Positions 12,595 through 24,319 of a stretch of DNA of 64,000 bases are shown piece by piece (positions within the stretch are counted from its first letter, which is position 1; every line of letters begins with the position of its first letter). Location: the NCBI GenBank assembly GCA_017311185.1, contig JAESUZ010003186.1, positions 62,001-126,000 of the forward strand, read 5' to 3'. The DNA comes from Proteles cristata cristata (Eukaryota; Chordata; Mammalia; Carnivora; Hyaenidae). The notes under the pieces were generated by a model. It was given only the letters and a program-made list of their open reading frames with translations. It had not been told where the DNA came from and searched no databases. The position numbers and the translations under genes are program-made.

Positions 12595-12728
12595 TAAGAT
12601 CTATTTTCTTAGCTTTTATACATGCAATACAGTATTGTTAACTGTGGCACCATGCTGTACATTACCTCCTCAGAACTGACTTTTAACTTGAAGTTTGCAT
12701 TTTTTGACTACTTCCATCCCTTTCCCCC

Positions 12729-12729
<1 letters not shown>

Positions 12730-12797
<68 letters not shown>

Positions 12798-12853
12798 TCC
12801 TTCCTTCCTTCCTTCCTTCCTTCCTTCCTTCCTTCCTTCCTTCCTTCCTTGCT

Positions 12854-12948
<95 letters not shown>

Positions 12949-12953
12949 CTTTC
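12730..12953 (+). repeat. Compound (CTTT)n-(CTTC)n-(CTTT)n microsatellite
   Basis: Pure pyrimidine on the + strand except one G at 12851. A CTTT block (to about 12797), a CTTC block (to about 12850) and a second CTTT block (12852-12953) give a mirror-like layout. It sits where the tail of the nested L1 would be and probably grew from it. Confidence 0.97.
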
Positions 12954-13290
12954 ATAGTTTATTGTCAAGTGGGTTTCCATATAACACCTAGCACTCATCC
13001 CAACAAGTGCCCCCTCCATGCCAATCACCTCCCTTCTCCTCTCCCCCATCCCCACCAGCCCTCAGTTTGTTCTCAGTATTCAAGAGTCTCTCATGGTTTG
13101 CCTCCCTCCCCCCAACTATTTTTTCCCTTCTCCTACCCCATGGTCCTCTGTTAAGTTCCTCGTGATCCACTTATAAGTGAAAACATATGATATCTGTCTT
13201 TCTCTGCCTGACTTATTTCACTCAGCATAATCCCCATCCATCCATGGTGTCACAGATGGCAAAATAGCGTTCTTTTTTATGGCTAAATAA

Positions 13291-13333
13291 TATTTCTGTG
13301 TGTGTGTGTGTGTGTGTGTGTACACATACATAC
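13291..13333 (+). repeat. (TG)n array with short ACAT extension
   Basis: About 14 TG units end near 13320, followed by acacatacatacatgtac. It lies inside antisense L1 sequence at a position where L1 copies often carry such runs. Confidence 0.95.
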
Positions 13334-13997
13334 ATGTACACTACAATTTCTTTACCTATTCATCCCCTGATGAACACTTGGGCTGCTTTTATGTCTCAGT
13401 TATTGTAAATAATGCTATAATGAACATGGGGGTAGAGATAAGTTAATGTTTTCATTTTCTTTGGATAAATGCCCAGAAGTAGAATTGCTGGATCATAGGG
13501 TAGCTCTATTTTTAATTTTTTGAGGAACCACCACACTGTTTTCCCTGGTGGCTGTACCAGCTTATATTCCTACCAACAGTACATGAGAGCTCCCTTTTCT
13601 CCACATCCGTGCCAACACAAGTTTTTGTTACCAGCCTTTCTAACTAGAGTTTTTTAACGTTGATTTATTGGATCTCAGCTTTATAAATCAGATTGTAACA
13701 GAATCTCTAGGCAAAAAGAAAATACTGATTTTGCTTTTAAGTTATTCTGAGTTCTTGGGAAAAATTGATATATGGAGTCTTTTGAAAGTTTCTGTATTGT
13801 TTTTTAATTTCTTACTCCCTTACTAAAGTAGAGGTATTAAATCATTGTTAATTTTTAATTAGTAGAGATCAAGTTGTAGAATGATACGTTTATTACAGTA
13901 AGTAGACCCTTAAAATGGCAGATTGGATACACTTGTAAGTCAAATGGGACTTTCTTTACATAAAGAAATGTTAATTATTTTAACTTGATTTTTCTAG

Positions 13998-14147
<150 letters not shown>

Positions 14148-14802
14148 TGAGAGAGCCTTCCATTTGTGGGCATCTCTCCTGCTTTGCTTTGTTTTTCTAA
14201 GCCCACTTTTGATAGTAGTTGACTTATATCCTTTTTTTTTTCACTTTTTCTCCCAGAAATCTTTTTAACATTTCCTCTGTTTTTTGTTGGGGCAAATAAT
14301 TTTGTGTGTATGCATGTGCATGTATATGTAATGGAAAAGAGCAGGCCAGAATTGATACGATGTATGTTTAAGAATGAATAATGAAAGCATTAAAGACTGC
14401 ATTTTGGTCTCTTTGCTTTCCTAACTCTCCTCCTGAGGACAGCTTCGAAGCGAAATATTAGGAATTATTTTCAGCATCACTGGGTTGCTTCATGATCAGA
14501 GTTTGTGGGGCTGAAGGGAGGTTACCTAGGAGGGAGCGCAGCTGGCTTGGCACGGGGAAGACCTGAGGGGTGTGGCCCCCCACCCTCCTTAGGGCAGAAG
14601 AATTGTCAAGTGTGTGATGCACATTTGATTCCGCCCTTAAATTGGCCCAAGAGGGAAAATGTTGCAGTGTTTATATCTGTTATTTATTGTTTTTCCCCCT
14701 CATAAATGAACAGAATTTTTAAAAGAACAAGGAGCTCTGCATCGTGAGTATCTGTTGAAACTGACACATTGAAGTCATATGTTAATTTTGGATTAAACTT
14801 TT

Positions 14803-15024
14803 TTTTTTTTTTTTAATATTTTTATTTATTTTTAGGAGAGAGAGAGGGAGACAGTGTGAGCAGGGGAGGGTCAGAGAGAGAGGGAGTCACAGACTGAAAC
14901 AGGCTCCAGGCTCTGAGCTGGCAGTCAGCACAGAGCCCGACGCGGGGCTCGAACCCACGAACCGCGAGATCATGACCTAAGCGAAAGTCGGATGCTTAAC
15001 CGACTAAGCCACCCAGGCGCCCCA
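14803..15024 (-). mobile_element. Young CAN-SINE subfamily copy, antisense, 13-base TSD
   Basis: TSD ggattaaactttt at 14790-14802 and 15025-15037 is identical. The body has the inverted young-subfamily bases (gagtcacagactgaaacagg, ctaagcgaaagtcgg). Confidence 0.97.
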
Positions 15025-15457
15025 GGATTAAACTTTTAAATGACTGCATTTCTGTCATAAGTATAGTACACAACAGAGTACAATGCACACATTGGTTCAT
15101 TTATTTCTACAGTCAACCTTTTGCCATCACCCTGAAAAAAAGAAGTAATGGCACAAGTACATGTGTGTCTATTTCTTAAATACCTTCCTAAGCATGTCTT
15201 ATTTTAGACTAGTAGTAAAAGGTACATTCCTTTCACTAATCACCAATGGCAATGAAGGTCTGAGTTGTATTGGCATAAGGAGAAACCAGCATGGAAATAA
15301 AATTTTACTGTAGATTATAGAATTTTAATATTTTCATCCCCAGAAAGAACTCCATAATCATCTGTTCCAGTTCCCTCCTTTTTGAAACAAGGAAAGGAGC
15401 CTCTAGTAATTTGACTCAGGTCACAAAGCTGGTTATTGATTATTAGCTCGAGAGGCC

Positions 15458-15590
15458 CCCTGGCGCAGTGGTTAAAAGCAGAGCCTCCCAGCTTGCCACG
15501 TGCTAGCCTTGTGATATCAGGTAAGTTACTCGTGCCCACGCCTCTCCCTATGCCTCAGTTTCCTCACCTAGAGGGACTTAATCAATCTAC
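15458..15590 (+). mobile_element. MIR SINE relic
   Basis: Order gcgcagtggttaaaagcag, cttgccacgtgctagcc, ggtaagttactcgtgcc, tgcctcagtttcctcacct follows the MIR consensus well. Confidence 0.85.
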
Positions 15591-16544
15591 TCTGGTTTTC
15601 ATGATGTAACCTATGCAAAGACGTAGAATGGTCCTTTCCTCTATGTGAGTGCTGTGTGCGTGTTGGCTGCAGTCACTGCTCTGGTCTGAGACAGTTTCTT
15701 TTTTTTCCTTCACATTTTAACATTTCTGAATGTATCTGACAGTTGATGGCATCTTTCAGTTGTTGGCTGTCAAGTGGCCATCTGGTCAGTTGCCTGTGCT
15801 TGTCCAGACTTAGTCACAGTTATATTTAGTTTTATCATTTCAATGTGTCATCATTTCAATAGTGTTACGTACCTGTGGTCATTGCTCTGTAGGGTGGATT
15901 TAATCACCATTTAGAATATCTTCGAAAAGATTTTATTATGGTTTGGCCTTGAAACAAAAAAGTTATTGAATGCACAGTAAAGGACAGAAGCAAAGTAGAG
16001 AGTTGTAAGTTTGGTAGTTGTGAAGTAAACATTTGCCTTTGGAGAAATCACCACAGTTTCATTTACTTATCTTGAAAAATAACAACTAAGTGCTTTATGG
16101 GAGTCAAGAAAGGATGACACCCCTAAGTCGATGAAACTGTGTTTTGTATTGAGATGCGTAAAACAAAGGTTGCCATTTAAAATGTATGGAAGGCAGGCAA
16201 AATTGCCAAATTTTTCTGAATAGTTTATTTTATAAGACTATCACGGCACTGAGAGGCTGATGTCGTTCCCTCAAGGGACTATGTCATCGTTTAATTGAAA
16301 GCATTTTTTCTTTATTAGTTAAGAGTTAGTCTTACAGTTGGTAGCATCCCAGATTTAATGAAATATAGTATTATGTTTCTTCGAGGATTTAAATATCTTT
16401 GGGGCTGCTCCTAAAGCCATGCTTAGGTGTTTAACAAAGGAATGAATGCATGGACTAGTATCTGACTCCCAGTCTGATGCATTTCCCGTTGCATCCTTCC
16501 TCACTGTGCTAGTCCTTTCTGTTGGCCAGTAAACAAATAAACCA

Positions 16545-16757
16545 GGGCCCCTGGGTGGCTCAGTTGGTTAAGCAGATGACTTCTGCTCAGGCCATCATCT
16601 CATGGGTCATGGGTTTGAGTCCTGCATCAGGGTCTATATTGACAGCTCAGAGCCTGGAGCCTGTTTCAGATTCTGTGTCTCCCTCTCTCTCTGACCCTCC
16701 TCCAGTCATGCTCTGTCTCTCTCTCTCTCTCAAAAATAAATAACCATTAAAAAAATT
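16545..16757 (+). mobile_element. CAN-SINE, forward
   Basis: Head gggcccctgggtggctcag, B-box-like gggtcatgggtttgagtcc, pyrimidine run and a tail ending near 16757. Flanks share aaacaaa-like sequence, a likely diverged TSD. Confidence 0.93.
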
Positions 16758-16863
16758 TTAAAAACAAACTAAAATTACGGTCATTTTTGAAATAAGGATT
16801 TTTGAAATAATTAAGTTGTTGAATCACAAGCCCCCAGGTATGTTTTGAAATACTAAATTTATG

Positions 16864-17081
16864 GGGCGCCTGGGTGGCTCAGTCTGTTGTGTCCCACTTC
16901 AGTTCAGGTCATGATCTCATGGTTCATGGGTTTGAGCCCCGCGTCAGGCTCTGTGCTGACAGCTAGCTCAGAGCCTGGAGCCTGTTTCGGATTCTGTGAC
17001 TCCCTCTCTCTCTAACCTTCCCCTGCTCATGCTGCCTCTCTATGTCTCTCCAAAATAAATAAAACATTAAAAAAATTTTTT
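16864..17081 (+). mobile_element. CAN-SINE with diverged 17-base TSD
   Basis: Flanks gaaatactaaatttatg (16847-16863) and ggaataccaaatttatg (17082-17098) differ at two positions, which suggests an older insertion. Confidence 0.94.
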
Positions 17082-17214
17082 GGAATACCAAATTTATGTA
17101 AATATTTTTAAGAAATGTGGAAATCAGAGACTCTCTCATTGCAGAAGGAAAAAAAAGGAATCTATCCCTTTCAGAGAAAGGATTTGACTCTGTCCCCCAA
17201 AATAGTTGTAGTAT

Positions 17215-17300
17215 TTATTTTTATTTAATTTGTTTTTTAAAATATATATCCAAGTTAGCATATAGTGCAACAGTGATTTCAGGAGTAGATTCCTTAGTTG
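17215..17300 (-). mobile_element. L1 3'-end fragment, antisense
   Basis: The wording ccaagttagcatatagtgca and gtgatttcaggagtagattc matches the carnivore L1 3' end seen at 32190. Only the last part is left. Confidence 0.65.
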
Positions 17301-17552
17301 TAGTATTAATGTAGTTTTCCATTGGCACATGACTTTGTAAGCATTGTCTTATGTTAATGATAAATTCTCATGTTTCTAATTACTTTAGAAAATGTGTGTC
17401 TTGTTTTTAGGACTGCCCAGTCATTTACTTTGTCTTAAAGTCTTCTGTGAGTTTTAGCCAAACATCCCTCAAATTTTTTATTTTAAAAGTTGACTTAGTA
17501 TTTCATTTGTCACATAAAAGACTTCCCTTACCTATTATTCTTATGCTATATT

Positions 17553-17647
17553 TGCAGATCAGTTTAATCGCAGACTCTACAAAGTTTTGTTTTAAGCTGG
17601 AAGCAAATGTTTTATTTCTAAAACAGCTGAGATTCTGTTAGGATTTG
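17553..17647 (+). repeat. Copy 1 of a diverged direct duplication
   Basis: It shares tttgcagatca, an aagtttt-tttaag stretch and aaatgttttatttct followed by aaacarctgaga with 18156-18250. I do not recognise it as a known repeat family. Confidence 0.6.
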
Positions 17648-18155
17648 GTCATGTGCCAGTAGTTGTCACCACATTTGATTTAACTAGAAGTTTGTGAAAT
17701 TTTAATCCTCGCATTTAGTGCTTAACGGCATAATTTATTTTTAAAAGGCCAATTCGGAAAAGTATCTAATTCTAATTATTGTGTTCTGGTGCTTGCACCC
17801 TATTATTGTAGGGTCTCAGACTTTCTAATTTGGACACTGCTTCACAGAAATTCTCATTATTTAATGACCATTGGCAAAATAGCCTGACCTTGGGCTCAGA
17901 CCTGGTTCTCATCTGTTAGCATTTAGTTTTCTGGAGTTATCTGGCATACTTCTAGCAGTTCCCCCAAGCCTATGGACAAATTCTTATTTTGGTGTGCAAA
18001 TTTGGTACCTATATGAAAGACAAAGACTGAGTTGGTATAAGCTACCTGTGGAAGATGGGAAGGGAGTGGAATGACGAGGATTAGGACCTCTCTTTTTTCC
18101 TCCAAACAAGGCTTACTTGAGACGGCATTGCTTTATTTTTTTATTTTGCTGTGTT

Positions 18156-18250
18156 TGCAGATCATTGTAGCCATGGGCTCTTAAAAAGTTTTCCTTTAAG
18201 TTATAAGTAAATGTTTTATTTCTGAAACAACTGAGACACTTTTAGCAGTT
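18156..18250 (+). repeat. Copy 2 of a diverged direct duplication
   Basis: Partner of 17553-17647, about 600 bases downstream in the same orientation. Similarity is strongest over aaatgttttatttct and the following 15 bases. Confidence 0.6.
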
Positions 18251-18329
18251 GGTTTGGGTTTTGGGGGGGTTGGGGAGGTCGGTTTCCTCTAAAATAGTTT
18301 CTTGATATGATGTAAAAGATTTCCTGGAA

Positions 18330-18925
18330 AGTCTTTTCCCGCACTGCAGCTAGAGTGATCCTCCTGAAAAACTAAATCTGATCAGGTCACTCCCACTCTT
18401 CAGTAACTTCCCTTTGTCTCCAGGGTTAAGTCGGAGCTCCTTAGCATAAGTGGTTTACTGACCACTTTGTGGTCTGACTCATGCTTACATTGCTAACAGC
18501 TCTGTCCCTCTCTTTTATCTCTGTTTCGTCCTGTACTTGCTCATTGAGGTTGTGTTCAAAGTTCCAGCGGGACAAAACTACTTGTGACATCCTGACTTGG
18601 CAGCATTGTATGTGCTATTGTCTTTCTAGAACTTGGCCTCCTTCGGCTCACTCCTACTTATTCTTCAGGTTTCTCCTTGGTGATGACTTTCCACAGTGAG
18701 CTTTCCCTGCTCCCTTCCTCCCAGATTTGGGGGTTGTTTTCCTGTTTGCTCCTATGACACCCAACACTACTCTGATCTCCCTTTTGCTGGTTAACTTCCC
18801 TTACTAAACTGTGAACTGTTTAAGAACCAGACTTGTGTCTCTAGTATTTGCAGTGGTCTCCCCAACACCTAGCCCAGGCCTGACACATGGTAAGTCCTCA
18901 AAAATGTTTGTTAAATGAATGGCTG
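18330..18925 (+). mobile_element. L2-like ancient LINE relic
   Basis: The order of phrases (ctgatcaggtcactcccac, ggtttctccttggtgatga, gtgaactgtttaagaacc, ggcctgacacatggtaag, aaatgtttgttaaatgaatg) is the well-known L2 3' end. Heavily diverged, no open frame. Confidence 0.75.
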
Positions 18926-19185
18926 TAGCACATCATTATGAATAGCTATTGCATTGAGACAAATCTCCAAGTAGATCTTCCCTTTGGATTTTACATGTGG
19001 CAGAAGAAACCTCTCCAACTCCTGCCATAAGTTCTCTCTCCAAAAGCAAATTATGAGATCTCTCCCCTCCCATTTTAATTTTTTACCTTTACGAAGAGAA
19101 ACAGGAGCCTTCAAGAAATTTATTCTTGCTTAGTAGATAGATGCTAGACCCTGGGGGCGTGCTACTATTATATAGTGCAGTATTT

Positions 19186-19410
19186 AAAAAAATTTTTTTA
19201 TTAATGTTTGTTTTTGAGTGAGAGAGAAAGAGAGGGATAGAGAGTGAGCAGGGGAGGGGAAGAGAGAGAGGGGGACACAGAATTTGAAGCAGGCTCCAGG
19301 TTCCGAGCTGTCAACACAGAGCCCAACGCGGGGCTCAAACCTATGAACCATGAGATCATGACCTGAGCCGAAGTCAGATGCCTAACCAGTTGAACCACCG
19401 AGGTGCCCCA
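19186..19410 (-). mobile_element. CAN-SINE, antisense, 14-base TSD
   Basis: Perfect duplication atagtgcagtattt at 19172-19185 and 19411-19424. Full-length reverse copy. Confidence 0.97.
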
Positions 19411-20348
19411 ATAGTGCAGTATTTTGAATGTCTCTTAATGTACTTCATACTTCATATCATTATTACTTTGTCACTGTCATATAATATTTATAACAACATA
19501 CAAAGTGTGAATTGTTTTTACCACTTTACTGATTAGCCCTTATAAGCAGTGTTTGGAATCTGAGCTTAGACCATCCTTTTCTCATAAGCCCTCAGTCCTC
19601 TCTCCACACTGCCTCTTACTGGGGTTGTTATTAATTCATTACAAATTAAGTGTTCAATTTGTAAGCCAAAACCTGCTCTTGTGCCCACTTGAATGAGAAA
19701 AATAGGCAAAATAACTGAACATACTCTGTAACTTGGTAAGGGAAATAGATGAACAGCTAATTGGATAACTAGGCCTGTTTTTAATTATTCTGTTTTATCT
19801 CGGACCTGGAGTATTTATGTTGGCAAGTCCCCTTCAGAAAATCAAGCCAGAGCATGGTGCTGTCACACATATAAATGTGAAAAGCAATTAGTGAGCACTT
19901 GGCTTGGTGAGAGAGTAAATAGGACTGGGCACACAGAAGAAGAAGTCTATCTGGGAGTGACCCACTGGCGTGCGATGAAGTGGTCTGCACTTTTCACCTC
20001 TCAATTGCTGTTCAAAGGACAGGAATTTAGATTAGAAGCAGTGGCCTTTCTGCTGGGATTACCCTTGGCCAGCCGGGGGTGCTCTCTTAGCTCTGCTCTG
20101 TCATCTTAGCCACTCCGTCAAGGCAGTAGAACACCTTTCCAGTAGCCATTCCCTGCCTTTGAGAGCCCGCCTCTGAAATAGTGAAAAATCAGAATCCATT
20201 TCTGCTCTCTGCTGCCGGGGAAAGACTGGAATTAAGCTCTGCCCAAAGTTGTTGAGTTATATGCCCACACTCACACAAACACATTTTTTAAAGTGTAAGG
20301 CTATTGTCATGTGGCCAAATCTGACTGTTAGTGTGACCTTAAATTCTT

Positions 20349-20595
20349 TTTTTTTTAAATATTTTTTTAAATTTTATTTTTAATGTTTTATTTATTTCTA
20401 GGAGAGAGAGAGAGAGACAGCGTGAGCAGGGGAGGGTCAGAGAGAGAGAGAGGGAGTCACAGACTGAAACAGGCTCCAGGCTCTGAGCTGGCAGCCAACA
20501 CAGAGCCCAACGCGGGGCTCGAACCCACGAACCGCGAGATCATGACCTAAGCGAAATTCGGACGCTTAACCGACTGAGCCACCCAGGCGCCCCTA
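20349..20595 (-). mobile_element. Young CAN-SINE subfamily copy, antisense, 17-base TSD
   Basis: Perfect duplication tgtgaccttaaattctt at 20332-20348 and 20596-20612. Young-subfamily bases throughout, with a longer AT-rich tail. Confidence 0.97.
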
Positions 20596-21183
20596 TGTGA
20601 CCTTAAATTCTTAACGTCAGATAGTGCCATATCTGGGTGTAGAGCTCATTTCCCCCCCTTCATCCTTACCAGAAGAGCTTCTTAGAGTTGTTGCTCTGTC
20701 GATTCACAACAGCCTGTAATGACCAGATATAATGTCAGATGAGAGCCAGGCCACACTTATCACACAATAATTATTAGCACCTTTTGCTCATTCACAACAT
20801 CCAGGCATAAATCACAGCCAGCAAGGGTAGTTTCTTTTGATAATTCCTCTGACTCAAGGATGAATGATTTTCCTCAACTGTTTTCAGTTTTCACTTTTAC
20901 CCATACCCTTGATCAGATACCAGAGGCTCCTTTTAGACCATCCATTTTGTTTCTCAGTATTTTCAGTCTGAACATGAGTCATTTCCTAGGTGTGACTCCT
21001 TGGATTATAAGGGCCTGTGAAATTCAGATTCTGCTATATGACCTCTCTGTTAACTAGAATAAACTTGTTGTTAGGTCCTAATTTAGTCATACTTAGTATT
21101 GATGTCAGCTAGAGCACATCCTGTAAAGGCATTCTCCCTTTGTTCTCGATGGGAAGATTCTCTTATGTCTTTATTTAGAATCT

Positions 21184-21226
21184 GAAGACACTTAGAAAAC
21201 ACTAGGAGAAGACACTTAGAAAACAC
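21184..21226 (+). repeat. Two-copy tandem duplication, 24-base period
   Basis: The 19-mer gaagacacttagaaaacac occurs at 21184-21202 and 21208-21226, separated by 5 bases. Confidence 0.9.
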
Positions 21227-21249
21227 CTTTGCGACTTTAGGCTTAGTTT

Positions 21250-21375
21250 CAGTTGAATTCATCTGACATTTATAGAGTACCTACTGTGTACTGGGCAATG
21301 GTATACCAAAGATGATTACGAGACAGAACTTACCTCCAAGGAGCTTGTAGTTTGATAATACAGATGCACACAAGG
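21250..21375. mobile_element. Ancient L2/MIR-like relic
   Basis: Phrases gagtacctactgtgtactgg and caaggagcttgtagttt resemble the common L2-class wording (last-century old copies). Exact family not certain. Confidence 0.5.
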
Positions 21376-21588
21376 AGAGTATTTTAGCATAAGATAGCAG
21401 GTGCTAAGATGGAATTATGTTCAGATTCCAAATTTTATTTGGCCATCGAAAGAGAGCTAAGTATTTCTCCCTGTGCTGCCTGTAAGGCAGTATTCCATTC
21501 AGTTTGTATCTTGTATAGACTTTTCCTCTGAGGTCTCTAGCATTTTCTCTTGTGACTCCACGCACTTTCATTAAAAAAAATGATGTTT

Positions 21589-21797
21589 GGGGGCGCCTGG
21601 GTGGCTTAGTCGGTTAAGCGTACGACTTTCGCTTAGGTCATGATCTTACGGTTTGTGGGTTCGAGCCCCGCGTCGGGCTCTGTTCTGACTGCCAGCTCAG
21701 AGCCTGGAGCCTGTTTCAGTCTGTGACTCCCCCTCTCTCTGACCCTCCCCTGCTCACGCTGTCTCTCTCTCTCTCCTAGAAATAAATAAAACATTAA
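21589..21797 (+). mobile_element. Young CAN-SINE subfamily copy
   Basis: Young-subfamily bases. Flanks aaaaaaaatgatgttt and aaaaaaaatgatgctt form a TSD with one change. Confidence 0.95.
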
Positions 21798-22364
21798 AAA
21801 AAAATGATGCTTGCTTGAAATTAGCCTTATGTGGAAAACTTTAACTTTTTAATAATCAGTAGTTGTCCCCTCTGACCTCACTTCCTCCGGTCCTGTTGGC
21901 AGTTACATCAGTCACCGCCTCAACAATTGACAACAGCAGTTCTTCTGTTCGAGAAACTATAAGCAATTGACCAATGTGGTTATTTATAGAAATTTTTGAT
22001 GTTCCTAGAAGCTGTTTCAGGTTCACTTCCTCCTTTCTAGTACTGAAACCCCAAGCATCTTTACTTTCTAATCTGGTTTTCCAAAAGAGGGAGTTGTGAA
22101 AGAACACAAACATTAGTTTTGGGCTTATGTGTGCCTGACAAAAACCTAGGTACATTTTACATCTAGTTCTTGTAGGTAAGGTACAAATGAACAACAGACT
22201 CTCAGAATATTAGCTTGCTCAGGGTCCTACATTTTGTAAGGTAAACTAGCATTTGAACTGCCTTTCGGACTAAAGGCACCTGTGTCCTTGAAGATCTTCC
22301 CGTACCTGGAAGTCTGTAGAATGGATGATGCAACACAGTTTTCTAGGCACATGTTACGACTCTT

Positions 22365-22690
22365 CTGGTTGTAAGAGAACCAACATATATTGGCTTAGGC
22401 AAAATAGGGAATTTATTGGTTCATGCAACTGAAAATTCTAGTAGACCTGGCATAATAGCTGTATCCGGGGGCTGAGGTGACATCATCATGACTTTGTGGC
22501 TCTCTTGGTAAGGCGGATATGATCGCCACAGGAGGCTCAAGCTTACTTATCCCAGTAGAGAAATAAAGCCAAGTCCATGACTCTGACAGAAGTGTTCTAA
22601 CGAAGACTGAGGGGCCAGAGTCATGGGCCCTCACCTCCAGTAGGCCCCATGTGAACCATATGGAAGGGGTTCCCCTGAGGGAAGAGGAGT
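22365..22690. mobile_element. Possible ancient mammalian repeat
   Basis: Phrases such as ttggcttaggcaaaatagg and tttattggttcatgcaac are familiar from old mammalian interspersed repeats, but I cannot name the family. Confidence 0.35.
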
Positions 22691-24272
22691 TTCTATTATC
22701 AGAAGATCAGAGAAGGGATGCTAAGTAGGAAAAAAAGTTGATGTCCACTATAGGGTGGGAGTTTCATGCTTTAAATCTGATGTTACAAGAAGTATTTTGT
22801 TTGGCTTACACAGGATTTTGAAAAAAAATAAACATTTTCAGGTGGTTTCTTCTAGGTATCTTGATTTCTTGGCTTCTCTTAAACGATGTGGAAACGCTAG
22901 GGCAAATTCCCACGTTATTATTCTAATTGGCATTCCTTCTTTTATGGGCTCACTCATTCTCAATAATCAGCAAGCATCTCTGGGCATTTGAGCATGCGAC
23001 CCTTGCTCTAACTAGTGCAGGTTATCAGTGCAGGTATCAGGAAGTGGAGCGTTAGTCCAGCCATAATTGTAGCTTCTGTTTAAGCCTTCGCCGCATGTCA
23101 TTTTATACTGAGATTCATTATTCATGGTTATTGCTAAAAAAAATTGTATTAGGAATAATACTTCATTGTTTGCACTTACAGAATAAAACTGTTGCAACAG
23201 CCTAGATATGTATGTATGTGTGGGTACAGGAATGGTCTTTGGGGTTTGCAGGTGACAAGATTCTCGTAAGCAACGGAGCTTAATTGTAGCCAGTTGCCCA
23301 TATAAGTGTTTTCATGTTTGGGAATGTAGTTTTATGATATATAATAGATATTTAGATGATAAATTCCTTGTATTCTATAACAAAATATACCTCTATATTT
23401 TCCTGTAGGGAAGTAGCAACCCATAGCCAGAAATAGCAAAGCTGTTGCTCTGTGAAGATTTCTGGCCACCCACATTTTGATATTGCAAAAGGGATATTAT
23501 AAGTCTTTGTGCTTTATTTATGTTCACTGGGCATATCTCTGACGGTTTTTTTATTTGATAATGAATTACATAAATTGAGTGGCTAAGTGGAGGAGGGAGG
23601 AGCAAATAGAGCGTGTTGGAAAGAGTGAGGAAGAAGACTGAAGAATGCAGGGTGACTAATTCATGAAAGGAAATATATTGCCTACAAGCTTTGCCCTTGG
23701 GAAAGATAATGCTGTTGGCAGGATGAAGAGGTATAAGATCTCAAGGAGAAAGCACTGACTTATCTAACAGAAAAATGTGGGATAGGAATTTGAGGAAAGA
23801 AGAGGCCAGTTCAGACCAAGCAAGATCATTCCTTTTGTGTTTCTTAACTTCTTCAGGAGGCTGCCCCGTTCTGGCCCTGTAGACCCATGTTACAGGCTAT
23901 AGAATACCCAGAATTGGTATTGTTTGGTAACAAGAGTTGCATAGCACCCGTTCCCTATGTTCTTTTAAGTGTTTAAGTAGATACGAGTTGGTGGAGGGAG
24001 TATTTGAAATCCTCAGTACCTGAGAGTTTACAAACGTGAAAGTTTTCCTGATGATTATTTGATCTTTCATTTGTGTATGTGTCTTCTTTGCAAGGTTGCC
24101 AGCATTAGGGCTGTGTTAAAGATCTTGGGACTTGTGAATCTTTACAGCCTGTACTACAGTGCATTTGGAAGTACGAGAAATATTTGTAGCATGCTAGTTT
24201 TAGATCATGCAGGTGTTTTAAGGATATGGCTTGATGTTCTGAATCTTGGATCCTATTTTTTCTGTAGGGTAC

Positions 24273-24295
24273 CTATATACTCTATAGGTATATAG
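24273..24295. repeat. Short inverted repeat
   Basis: Arms ctatatac and gtatatag with a 7-base loop. AT-rich; likely incidental. Confidence 0.6.
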
Positions 24296-24319
24296 AGTAC
24301 TCCCTGACAATTCTTTTCA

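Larger units (their letters stand above)
12190..13650 (-). mobile_element. Composite antisense L1 block
   Basis: Begins with old L1 3'-end wording (attagttttaggtgtacaac, then tacagtattgttaactgtgg). It is split by a forward SINE and by the polypyrimidine array. A younger L1 3' end starts near 12955 (tttattgtcaagtgggtttc). Antisense ORF2 C-terminal sequence follows to about 13650. All reading frames are broken. Confidence 0.85.
9190..13997 (+). other. TTC27: TTC27 intron A-B, 4,808 bases
   Basis: The intron lies between exons A and B. It contains a double SINE insertion near 9.5-9.9 kb, an unusual reverse SINE at 10.6 kb, an old SINE at 11.8 kb, and a composite antisense L1 block from 12.2 to 13.65 kb with a nested SINE and a long polypyrimidine microsatellite. 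Confidence 0.93.

Noticed and set aside
12622..13154. Several 90-115-codon frames on both strands
   Set aside because: They are translations of the CTTT/CTTC microsatellite (FLSFFLS and KKERKKE runs) with no biological content.
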